7,835 bases of DNA from Verrucomicrobiaceae bacterium (GTDB taxonomy: Bacteria > Verrucomicrobiota > Verrucomicrobiae > Verrucomicrobiales > Akkermansiaceae). How positions within the stretch are numbered: position 1 is the stretch's first letter; each line of letters opens with the position of its first letter. Of this stretch, positions 1-6,742 are shown piece after piece. The stretch is taken from the NCBI GenBank assembly GCA_947372405.1, contig CANBTO010000222.1, positions 1-7,835 of the forward strand, given 5' to 3'. The position numbers and the translations under genes were made by a program. The notes below the pieces were generated by a model, which was not told the origin of the DNA, did not search any database, and saw only the letters and a program-made list of their open reading frames with translations.

Positions 1-114
1 GGTAGCAGACCGTTTTGAATGTCCGCTTAGCCCACTTTACCTGGCAGACTGTGTGACGAACTCCCGATGTTTCCCGGATCTAGCAGTGGAAGCAGGGTTA
101 GAGTGCTCCTACAT

Positions 115-2667
115 TCAATGATTTGAAACCGCGGAGGTATAGAAAGATGAGTTTGTGAGCTTGGATTCAAGTCGGGCGAGGCGGGCTTCGCGGTCCTGGT
201 CGCGCGCTTCCAGGGTGGCCAGTTTGGTGGTCAGGACGGCGATCTCCGCATCCCTTGCTTCCACCTTCCGCGCAAGTTCCTGCGTGGCGGAAACATTGAG
301 CATGGCAATGGCCTCGTAGTCCACACTGCGGAAATCCTTCACTTCGCGTCCATAGACGAAAACCACATCGCCATCCGCGGCAAAGCCGGTGCGGAACCTG
401 CCCTTCTCCACCTCCAGCACTTCGTGGATGCCCTCCTTCTTGTTGCCGATGAGCCTGACGCGCTCGCCTTTCTTCAAGTTCGTCTCAAGGTTCACCCAAC
501 CGTTCCTGACCTCCGCCTTCCGATAGATGTCCGGCACGACATCGGTGCTGCCGCTCACGGCTTGCGGATAGACCTTTTCCACCTGCTGCGCGATGACCTT
601 CTTCTGCCTGCCCGTGCCTTTGGCCAGGGTGTCAATGTATGTGTAGTCCGTGATCTCGATGCGCCGCAGCGTGGAGAGATCGCGCGTCGCATCCGAACGT
701 CCTTCGATGTGCTTGATGCGCTCGTCCGAGAACGCTACAAAACTAAAGGCGGCGATACGATTGGAGGCCCACAGGGAATAATGTTCCAGGAACGTAGCGA
801 GTGCAGGGAACCCCACCCCCGTGGCGGTGTATAAGCCGGAAGGTCCGCCGGTCGTGAAAGAACCGGAGGTGCCGTTGATTTCCAACTTCGCCTTTGTCGG
901 GTTGTTGGTGCCGATGCCGACATTGCCATTACCTCTGATTCGCATTGTCTCGGTCATCGAGCCGCTGGTACCGTGACCGAAGGCGATGTCCGCCCCGACG
1001 GCGTCGGAGAAGATTTCCAAAAGCGCGCCTTGCACGCCGATCCCATAGTGGTTGCCAGACTGCCCATAGAGACTGATCTTGTTCCCAAAGCTGTTGCCGA
1101 ACGACAGGGGGAATCCGGGAGTGGCGGTGCCGATGCCGACGTTACCGGTGAGATTCAGCTTGGCCGTGGTCACGGCTCCGGTCGCGAGCTCCGTGGTGCC
1201 GACCGCACTGTTTGCGATGTTGGCGCTTTCGACGGCGTTGGCAGCCAGCTTGGCGTTCGTCACAGCTCCGTCGGCGAGTTCCGGGGTGTCCACGGCGCCG
1301 TTGGCGATATTCGTGCTCTGGACGGCGTTGGCGGCCAGCTTGGCGTTCGTCACAGATCCGCTGGAGATCGCCGTTTCCGTCACGCTGTTCGCGGTAAGGC
1401 TGGACCCCGTGATACCCGTTAGCCCCGAACCGTTGCCGTGGATGATGCCTGATAGATACGTATCGGTATGCGTCCCGCTGGTGCCGATGCGGATGATTCC
1501 GGACTCGCCGGCAATCCCATGGTGGCCGATGTCGATGTTGTTGCTGCCAGTGGTGAGTGAATCTCCGGCATTGATACCCAGGGCGATGTTTCTGCTGCCT
1601 GTTGTATTGGCATACAGTGCCTGGACGCCGCTTGCCGTGTTATAGTTGCCAGTCGTGTTGAACCGGAGAGCATCCCTGCCAGTGGCTGTATTATAGTAGC
1701 CGGTGCTGTTATAATTGAGAGCCTGGGTACCACTTGCCGTATTGTAGGTGCCGGTCGTGTTGGTGTGAAGCGCGCCGGTGCCGCAAGCAGTGTTGCTATA
1801 TCCCGTGGTGTTGGAATTCAGCGAATCGACACCGCAGGCCGTGTTTTGGATTCCGCTCATGGTGCGATTGCCCGCGCTGATCCCAATGAAGAGATTCGAC
1901 GCGCCGTAGGATTGCAACAGCGTGCTGCCTCCGACAAGGATCGCGCCGGAACCGGGAGTGGTCTCGGGAAGCGTCAGATTGCCAGTGATGATGAGATTGG
2001 GGGCCAATTTAGCGCTTGTTACCGCACCATTGGCGATCTGACTGCTGGTCACGCTGTTCGCCATGAGGTTGCTGCCGGTGATGCCGGTCAATCCCGAGCC
2101 ATCGCCATGAATGATTCCAGCTAGAAAAATGTCCTTGTGACTGCCGACGGTGCCGATGCGGATTTTGCCGGATTCTCCGACCACGCCCATGTTTCCAATG
2201 TCGATGTTGTTGCTGCCGGAGGTGAGGTTGAATCCACTGTCCTCTCCTAACGCGATGTTCTGACTGCCCTTGTTGTTGTACAGCGCTCCGTCTCCGATGG
2301 CCGTGTTCAAGTTGCCGAGGATGTTCTTCGAAAGAGCTTGGTAGCCCATCGCCACATTGCTTGCACCTGTCTTGTTAAGGAGCAGCGCATCACGACCGGT
2401 GGCGGTGTTGAAGTTGCCAGAGGTGTTCGCGTTCAGCGCGAAGGCACCGCTTGCAGTGTTGTTGCTTCCGGATTTGTCGAGTTGGAGGGCCGCAAAGCCA
2501 TCCGCGGTATTGTTATCACCTGTGGTGAAACTGATCCCGGCTTTGGCTCCGGTCTTGGTGTTGTCTTGCGCGCTTGCGCCGGGAACGGAAACCAAAGCCA
2601 GAAGAATGGCTCCTAGACCGGTCGTGATGGTATTCGGGTAGCGTAGGGATTTTATGATTGTTTTCAT
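115..2667 (-). CDS. Secreted fibre protein with YadA-like head repeats and C-terminal S74 self-cleaving chaperone domain
   Basis: The product is 850 residues and probably forms a trimeric surface or secreted fibre. Residues 1-33 form a Sec signal peptide (basic start, hydrophobic ILLALVSVPG, cleavage after ASA). Residues 50-167 and 255-390 hold 7 and 8 tandem repeats of about 17 residues of the type GxxNTAxGxxALxxNTT, as in YadA-type heads. Each block is followed by an IRIGT...GSGLTGITGS linker. Ten-residue repeats (SVTNAKLAAN type) occupy 437-505, and GNVGIGT motifs lie at 508 and 582. The S74 (intramolecular chaperone) domain starts near Ser647 with an intact SDERIK; in phage tailspikes self-cleavage occurs just before this Ser, with Lys652 as partner. 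A beta-rich insert (about 710-775), the segment FRSVDYEAIAMLNVSATQEL and a coiled coil (793-838) follow. There is no C-terminal YadA beta-barrel anchor, so the route across the outer membrane is unknown. An upstream ATG at 2709 would bury the signal peptide; the start at 2667 has a good ribosome site. The ligand is unknown. Confidence 0.9.
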   Translation of the reverse strand: MKTIIKSLRYPNTITTGLGAILLALVSVPGASAQDNTKTGAKAGISFTTGDNNTADGFAALQLDKSGSNNTASGAFALNANTSGNFNTATGRDALLLNKTGASNVAMGYQALSKNILGNLNTAIGDGALYNNKGSQNIALGEDSGFNLTSGSNNIDIGNMGVVGESGKIRIGTVGSHKDIFLAGIIHGDGSGLTGITGSNLMANSVTSSQIANGAVTSAKLAPNLIITGNLTLPETTPGSGAILVGGSTLLQSYGASNLFIGISAGNRTMSGIQNTACGVDSLNSNTTGYSNTACGTGALHTNTTGTYNTASGTQALNYNSTGYYNTATGRDALRFNTTGNYNTASGVQALYANTTGSRNIALGINAGDSLTTGSNNIDIGHHGIAGESGIIRIGTSGTHTDTYLSGIIHGNGSGLTGITGSSLTANSVTETAISSGSVTNAKLAANAVQSTNIANGAVDTPELADGAVTNAKLAANAVESANIANSAVGTTELATGAVTTAKLNLTGNVGIGTATPGFPLSFGNSFGNKISLYGQSGNHYGIGVQGALLEIFSDAVGADIAFGHGTSGSMTETMRIRGNGNVGIGTNNPTKAKLEINGTSGSFTTGGPSGLYTATGVGFPALATFLEHYSLWASNRIAAFSFVAFSDERIKHIEGRSDATRDLSTLRRIEITDYTYIDTLAKGTGRQKKVIAQQVEKVYPQAVSGSTDVVPDIYRKAEVRNGWVNLETNLKKGERVRLIGNKKEGIHEVLEVEKGRFRTGFAADGDVVFVYGREVKDFRSVDYEAIAMLNVSATQELARKVEARDAEIAVLTTKLATLEARDQDREARLARLESKLTNSSFYTSAVSNH
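1180..1359 (-). repeat. Direct 90-bp tandem repeat encoding ten-residue stalk units
   Basis: Residues 437-466 and 467-496 of the fibre are two copies of a 30-residue unit, each made of three ten-residue subunits ending in KLAA, NIAN or ELAD/ELAT. A third partial copy (GAVTTAKLN) follows down to about 1153. The 40 bp at 1231-1270 and 1321-1360 differ at only two positions and are exactly 90 bp apart, so this is the youngest duplication in the gene. Confidence 0.85.
1498..1905 (-). repeat. Second block of 51-bp head repeats (8 units)
   Basis: Eight consecutive 17-residue units (residues 255-390 of the fibre) share GxxNTAxGxxALxxNTT, degenerating at both ends to GASNLFIG and GSNNIDIG. Units are similar but not identical in DNA, so they are old rather than freshly amplified. 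In known YadA-type heads such units each form one turn of a left-handed beta roll. Confidence 0.85.
2167..2520 (-). repeat. First block of 51-bp head repeats (7 units)
   Basis: Seven units (residues 50-167 of the fibre) begin at GDNNTADG and end at GSNNIDIG; one unit is 16 residues instead of 17. Both this block and the second end in the same GSNNIDIG unit and the same IRIGT/IIHGxGSGLTGITGS linker (DNA 2047-2166 and 1378-1497). This indicates that a whole module was duplicated. Confidence 0.85.
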
Positions 2668-2674
2668 GATATTG

Positions 2675-2679
2675 CACCT
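2675..2679 (-). promoter_or_regulatory. Ribosome binding site of the fibre gene
   Basis: On the minus strand AGGTG lies seven bases before the ATG at 2667. It decides the start: this ATG opens directly into a lysine-containing n-region and signal peptide, whereas the alternative ATG at 2709 would add 14 polar, arginine-rich residues in front. Confidence 0.65.
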
Positions 2680-2860
2680 GTTGATACTGCGATCCGTTCG
2701 GCGAGACACGCGATCCTTCCGCGACCGTAATGGCTACTTTTTCCGAATTACCACAGGGTTTACTTTTACCCGGGCCATGGCAAGATCAATCCCGACAGTC
2801 TCTAGGGCCACCTCATATTGGATGTGCCTGTTTCCCAAGGCCGGCCGTGAGAAAAGTTGG

Positions 2861-2927
2861 TTGCGGAGTCTCGCCGCAAAGTGATGTTGCTGCGAGACGC
2901 AGCAACATCAGTCCGCAGTCTCCGTAA
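2861..2927. repeat. Nested palindrome (REP-like or MITE-like element)
   Basis: The core is a perfect 13-bp inverted repeat, TGATGTTGCTGCG (2882-2894) and its complement (2898-2910), around a 3-base AGA loop. An outer stem pairs TTGCGGAG (2861-2868) with CTCCGTAA (2920-2927), seven canonical pairs and one wobble. GTTGG at 2856-2860 and CCAAC at 2941-2945 could extend it. Within the left shoulder TTGCGG and CCGCAA (2861-2879) can also form a small local hairpin. There is no T-run on either strand, so a simple intrinsic terminator is unlikely. It may be a dispersed intergenic repeat; copy number cannot be seen here. Confidence 0.75.
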
Positions 2928-3079
2928 ATGCGCTTGGAAACCAACGATTTCAAAACGAGGTGGCCCTGCGACAGTCGCCAATTGCGGATTCCGCCGCCAT
3001 CGACTGCAGGTTCAAAATCTCCGCCGCCGCCCCCTTGGGATGAACAAGGGCACCGCAACAATACAAAGTGGACGGCACC

Positions 3080-3114
3080 GCCTGTTCCGGGGACCGCTGG
3101 TCACGGGGACAGGC
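3080..3114. repeat. Two-tier stem-loop in the spacer
   Basis: GCCTGTTCC (3080-3088) pairs with GGGACAGGC (3106-3114), including one G-T wobble. A symmetric 3x3 internal loop then leads to an inner stem, GACC (3092-3095) with GGTC (3099-3102), around a GCT loop. No T-run follows on either strand. Its role is unknown: possibly structured RNA leader, operator or intergenic repeat. Confidence 0.6.
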
Positions 3115-3232
3115 TTGAGGACGAGGGCCGCGGGCGCGAGAAATCCCGTGCCATACCGCTGCGTCCCTTCGTTTGAGGGTGGGGCTGTTCTTTGCTCTTT
3201 TCTCCCGGCACCGCGCCGACTAGGTTGCCGGG

Positions 3233-3595
3233 GTGTTTCAGATCGTTTTCAATGAAATCAGCGCTGCGGAGCTATCGAGTCTTGGCACGCTCGAGCAACT
3301 CGAATTGTTGGAGGAGTTCAAGGTCGGCAAGGAGGACCTGGCCAATCTATCAGGCGAGCGCTTCGGCAAGATCGAGCGCGACGGCAGGGTGCTCTACCGT
3401 TTCCGGGCGAAGGACCACCGCTTTTACTTCGAGGTGAAGGAGGGCTCGGTGATCGTCCACCGCGTGCTGCACAAGGGCACGTTTTCGGATTTCATGTTCC
3501 GCTCGAAAATGCCGCTGGCCGAGGACGAGGCGCTGGCGAACTCGAAGCATTTCTGGAAGCTTATCGACGAGGGCCGCAACGCGCGCCGCATGTGA
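3233..3595 (+). CDS. RelE/ParE-fold toxin-like protein without adjacent antitoxin
   Basis: The product is a 120-residue soluble protein. The central part (residues about 42-82, RFGKIERDGRVLYRFRAKD... to VHRVLHKGT) has the pattern of RelE-superfamily toxins: a basic strand-turn-strand core with Arg, Tyr and His residues such as R56, R58, R63, H76, R77 and H80. I recall similar proteins in Verrucomicrobia annotated as cytotoxic translational repressors of toxin-antitoxin systems. The C-terminal part (about 90-120) extends past the usual RelE length of about 95. The GTG start is forced: a TAG stop lies in frame at 3221-3223 and the next ATG is codon 88. A modest AGG lies 8 bases upstream. No antitoxin gene is visible on either side, so the protein may be a domesticated RNA-binding or ribosome-acting protein. 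RNase activity is not shown by the sequence. Confidence 0.8.
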   Translation: MFQIVFNEISAAELSSLGTLEQLELLEEFKVGKEDLANLSGERFGKIERDGRVLYRFRAKDHRFYFEVKEGSVIVHRVLHKGTFSDFMFRSKMPLAEDEALANSKHFWKLIDEGRNARRM

Positions 3596-3691
3596 GCCGG
3601 ATGGTTCCGGAAGGTGGAATTTCAACATCGGGAGCGAATCCGGGAATTTTTGCTTCCGTCCAAGGCGGATTTGCCGCTAGATAAGCCGATC

Positions 3692-4456
3692 ATGAAATGG
3701 CTGATGTATGGGGTATTGGCGTTGCTTGTCGGCACAAGCTGGTTGTGGTTTGCGCACACCAGCGGAGAAATCAAAACTAAAACCGAGCAGGTGGAGAAGC
3801 TTCGTATCGCCGGAGATCCTGGGGACAAGGTCGCGAAAATGGCGGGTGAAATCAAGGGGTTGGAGGGCCTGAAGATTTTCAGCGGCATCCTGCTGGTGTT
3901 CCTCACCTCCGGACTGGTGGGGATTTTCTTCGTGTTGGAGTTGCTGCCAACCTTCGCCCACCGTGTGACCCATGCGGTCTATGACAGCGCGGAAATGATG
4001 GAACACGACGTGATGCACGATGCCCGGTCACTCCTGGCCCAAGGCGATTACGAAGGAGCCATCGAAGCCTTCAAACAGGCTGCAGCAGCGGATCCGATGA
4101 ACCGCCTGCCATGGGTGGAAATCACCAAGATCTACAAGGACAACCTCAACGACGCGGCATCCGCGATCGCGACCATCCGCTATGCCTTGGAAAGCCAGGA
4201 GTGGGAGATCAACGACGCGGCGTATTTCCTTTTCCGCCTCGCGGAATTGTATGACGAAGTGGAGGGGGACCGTGCGTCCGCCATGTCGATCATGCAGCAG
4301 GTGGTCGAACAGTTTCCCGGAACCCGCCACTCGGCGAACGCCACTCACAAGCTTCAGGAATGGACCACTGCGGAAGAGGAGGCCTACATCAGGCGGATGC
4401 ATGAGGCGCAGACAGCGCCCGCATATTCCGGGGAAGAGCCGGAAAGCCACGCCTGA
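3692..4456 (+). CDS. Membrane protein with two TM helices and cytoplasmic-type TPR repeats
   Basis: From the ATG at 3692 the product is 254 residues. TM1 spans about residues 4-21, a charged lysine/glutamate-rich loop about 22-60, and TM2 about 61-86. A helical part follows. Its first TPR unit is clear (about 111-134, SLLAQGDYEGAIEAFKQAAA with DP at the end), and weaker units lie near 137-168 and 176-209, the last ending in EQFPG. The tail is acidic. TPR domains usually bind partner proteins; no enzyme motif is present. An in-frame GTG at 3614 would add 26 residues ahead of the first TM, and I prefer the ATG because it starts a normal signal anchor, although its ribosome site is weak. It lies 18 bp before the ComEC gene, suggesting co-transcription and perhaps a role in the same envelope process. 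I cannot name the family. Confidence 0.8.
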   Translation: MKWLMYGVLALLVGTSWLWFAHTSGEIKTKTEQVEKLRIAGDPGDKVAKMAGEIKGLEGLKIFSGILLVFLTSGLVGIFFVLELLPTFAHRVTHAVYDSAEMMEHDVMHDARSLLAQGDYEGAIEAFKQAAAADPMNRLPWVEITKIYKDNLNDAASAIATIRYALESQEWEINDAAYFLFRLAELYDEVEGDRASAMSIMQQVVEQFPGTRHSANATHKLQEWTTAEEEAYIRRMHEAQTAPAYSGEEPESHA

Positions 4457-4474
4457 GCTTGATGGAGCCTGCCC

Positions 4475-6742
4475 ATGCAGAAGAACAACCCCGGTTTCTG
4501 CGGCTGGCTGGCGGGTTTTTGTGGCAGGCATCCGATGTTCGCGGCTGCGGTGGTGGCCGCTTCCTGCGTGGCGGCGGCGGCCTGCGGCACGGGCGTTGGT
4601 TTGCTAACAGGAGCGGCGTTCTGCGTTGCCGCCTCCATCTGCGGTGGCTGGAGGCGAGGGCTGGCACTGCTGCTCTGCGGGTGGCTGGCGACCGCGTGTT
4701 TCGCCTGGCGTGACGGAATCCGCAGAACGGCGGAAGCCGAGATGTCACGGGTTCATGGCGGCTCGCTGCGAGGAGTGGTGCTCAGGGATGCTCAAGGAGA
4801 AGAGCGCTTCTGGTCCGCTCCGGTGGAAGTGACGGAGGGCCGGCACGACGGGGCCATCGTCTGGTGGCAAGGCCGTGGAGAAGTGCCGGTGGCGGGCTCT
4901 TTGGTGGCGGCCAATGGAAACTTCGGCCCGCTGCCGGAACCTCGAAACCCAGGGGAATTCAACCGCGCCGCGTGGCTGAGATCGCAGGGGGTTTCGGCGG
5001 TTTTCCATGCGGCGCACCTCGGCGGGACCATGGAAACCGGGCGTTGGGCGGCCATGGGCGCGAAGATCCGCCATGGCTTCCGTGACCGCGTGACGGCGGG
5101 CCTGGCGGCGGAATCACAGGAAGCCGAAGTCATCCGCGCGATCGTGATCGGCGAGACACCGCCGGACGCGGATGTCCTGATCGCCGCATTCCGGAACAGC
5201 GGCACGTTGCATGCGTTTTCCGTAAGCGGCATGCATGTGGCGATGGTGGGCAGCATCGGCTGGCTGCTGCTGGCTTGGGCGGGCGTGCCCCGGCGCAAGG
5301 CGGTGCTGATCCTGCTGCCATTGATTTTCGGATACTCGTGGATCACCGGAAACAGTGCCCCGGCAGTGCGCTCGGCGTGGATGGCGGCGGTGTTCCTGGG
5401 GGCCTTCGTTTTCCGCAGAAAACCGGACCTGCTCAACGCGCTCGGAGCCGTTCTGTTAGTGGCGATGCTTTGGGACGGACGTCTGCTTTTCCAACCAGGC
5501 GTGCAGCTTTCCTACGGCGTCGTGGCCGCCATCGCGGTGGGCACGGCCTGGGCTTCCAAGGCCTTCGCATGGCTGGCCGTCCCGGAACTTCACATGCCCA
5601 CACGCCTGATGAGCCGCTGGCAGACGTTCTGGCTCGGCCTGCGCAGAAACGTGGCGCAATCGCTCGGTGTCTCGCTGGCCGCCGGTGTGGGATCCGCGCC
5701 TCTAACAGCATGGCATTTCGGGTTGATCACTCCGGTGTCGGTGATCGCCGGCCTGTTCCTGACGATCCCGATTTTCATCCTGTTGTCCGCGGCCCTGCTC
5801 TCGGCCGCACTGTCTCCGCTGCTGCCAGAGGCTTCCCGCGGGGTGAACTTCGCCAACGGAAAAGTCGCGGATGTCTGCGTCTGGCTGGCGGAGGGATTTT
5901 CGGCGATTCCAGGCGGGCACTTCCAGGTGTGGCGGGAGACGCGGCCGATGCTGCTGGTTTACGACCTCGACCACGGGTCGGGTGCCACATGTTTCACCGC
6001 CGGCCCCAAAGGCGCGGTGCTGATGGATTGCGGGGACGCCAAGGACTTCAAGCGGATCGTCGCGCCATCGTTGAGGAAACTCGGCATCGAGCCGGATTCG
6101 GTGGTGCTGAGCCACCCGGATGGTGGACACCTCGGCGGCGGTTCGCCTGTCTGGCAGGCTTTTCCCATCCGTCAGGCGCTGCTGCCGGTGAAGCTCGCCC
6201 GCAGTCCGGCCCTGCGCTCATGGGTGGAGGACGGACCAAAGGCAGGCGTGCTAACAAAAATCGCCGCCGCTTCAGGATCGCTTGCATTTCCCGATGGAGC
6301 CACGCTGGAAATCCTGCACGCGCCGGACCCGCTCGCATACAACGCGCTGGCCGATGACCGCGTCGCCATCTACCGCCTGCACTGGCACGGCTGGAAAATC
6401 CTCTTTACCAGTGACGCCGGCATGGGCACCGAGATGAAGCTGTTGGACTTCCACAAGGACCTCGCCGCGGATGTGATCATCGCCGGCCGGCACCGCACGG
6501 ACTTCTCGCTCTGCGACCGCTTTCTCGATGCCGTCCATCCGCAGGCCATCATCGCCTCGAACTCGCCTTACCCTGTCGAGGAAATCCTTCCGCCCGCCTC
6601 GGTGGCGTATTGGGAATCCCGCGGTATCCATGTCATCGACCAGGCCCGCTCCGGCGGCGTGACGCTACGAGTGGACGAAGCCGGCAACCTCCGCCTCGAG
6701 GGTTTCCTCGGCGGCGCGCCGTTGCTGCTCAAGCCCCATTGA
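4475..6742 (+). CDS. comEC: ComEC/Rec2-family DNA-uptake protein with degenerate metallo-beta-lactamase domain
   Basis: The product is 755 residues. In this family ComEC forms the inner-membrane channel that imports single-stranded DNA during transformation. The N-terminal hydrophobic region (about 20-80) carries eight cysteines. A DUF4131-like soluble part follows, with RNPGEFNRAAWLRSQGV at 157-173. The competence domain (about 210-480) contains HAFSVSGMHV at 246-255, SAPAVRSAWMA at 294-304 and several TM helices, ending at PGGHF (479-483). A beta-lactamase-like domain runs from about 493: LLVYDLDHGSGA, LMDCGD (516-521), LSHPDGGHLGG (545-555), LFTSDAG (643-649) and AGRHRTD (670-676). Compared with the usual GQGDA, HxDxDH and HHGS motifs, several metal-site positions differ. 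The membrane stretch that normally separates PGGHF from this domain is almost absent. The start is supported by GGAG at 4464-4467, seven bases before the ATG. Family assignment is firm; transport activity is not proven. Confidence 0.88.
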   Translation: MQKNNPGFCGWLAGFCGRHPMFAAAVVAASCVAAAACGTGVGLLTGAAFCVAASICGGWRRGLALLLCGWLATACFAWRDGIRRTAEAEMSRVHGGSLRGVVLRDAQGEERFWSAPVEVTEGRHDGAIVWWQGRGEVPVAGSLVAANGNFGPLPEPRNPGEFNRAAWLRSQGVSAVFHAAHLGGTMETGRWAAMGAKIRHGFRDRVTAGLAAESQEAEVIRAIVIGETPPDADVLIAAFRNSGTLHAFSVSGMHVAMVGSIGWLLLAWAGVPRRKAVLILLPLIFGYSWITGNSAPAVRSAWMAAVFLGAFVFRRKPDLLNALGAVLLVAMLWDGRLLFQPGVQLSYGVVAAIAVGTAWASKAFAWLAVPELHMPTRLMSRWQTFWLGLRRNVAQSLGVSLAAGVGSAPLTAWHFGLITPVSVIAGLFLTIPIFILLSAALLSAALSPLLPEASRGVNFANGKVADVCVWLAEGFSAIPGGHFQVWRETRPMLLVYDLDHGSGATCFTAGPKGAVLMDCGDAKDFKRIVAPSLRKLGIEPDSVVLSHPDGGHLGGGSPVWQAFPIRQALLPVKLARSPALRSWVEDGPKAGVLTKIAAASGSLAFPDGATLEILHAPDPLAYNALADDRVAIYRLHWHGWKILFTSDAGMGTEMKLLDFHKDLAADVIIAGRHRTDFSLCDRFLDAVHPQAIIASNSPYPVEEILPPASVAYWESRGIHVIDQARSGGVTLRVDEAGNLRLEGFLGGAPLLLKPH
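6729..6742. other. Convergent 14-bp coding overlap between comEC and trmB
   Basis: The last codons and stop of the ComEC gene (TGA 6740-6742, plus) lie within the last codons of trmB (TGA 6729-6731 on the minus strand). There is no room for separate terminators between the genes, so transcripts must run into each other in antisense. Confidence 0.85.

Larger units (their letters stand above)
2668..3232. other. Non-coding spacer between divergent genes
   Basis: About 565 bp separate the fibre start from the GTG of the RelE-like gene. Open frames here (longest about 130 codons, plus strand from 2857) give arginine- and proline-rich translations without recognisable motifs, and they overlap the palindromes, so I do not call them. 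The fibre promoter must lie within or beyond the A/T-richer stretch around 2740-2775, but I see no convincing -35/-10 pair. Two strong inverted repeats are listed separately. A shorter CCCT/AGGG hairpin lies near 3165-3179, without a clear T-run. Confidence 0.6.

Noticed and set aside
2..121. Plus-strand frame open from the left edge for 39 codons, ending TGA at 119-121, converging on the fibre gene
   Set aside because: Too short and without recognisable motif; it could be the end of an outside gene, but nothing in the window supports it.
973..1645. Long plus-strand frames opposite the fibre gene
   Set aside because: They mirror the periodic repeats of the real minus-strand gene and have no independent motifs.
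1378..2520. CRISPR-like reading of the regularly spaced repeats
   Set aside because: The repeats are in-frame coding units of 51 bp without unique spacers, and they translate into a known head-repeat pattern.
2861..2927. Intrinsic terminator reading of the palindrome
   Set aside because: No run of T follows the stem on either strand and no gene ends toward it.
2813..3061. Minus-strand open frame of 82 codons in the spacer
   Set aside because: Crosses the nested palindrome and shows no domain; probably chance coding of an intergenic repeat.
2857..3255. Plus-strand open frame of 132 codons in the spacer
   Set aside because: Runs through both inverted repeats, has an arginine-rich composition typical of non-coding GC-rich DNA, and overlaps the RelE-like start.
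5275..6357. 360-codon plus-strand frame inside the ComEC gene
   Set aside because: Out-of-frame, arginine/glycine/alanine-rich shadow of a GC-rich gene whose real frame has clear ComEC motifs.
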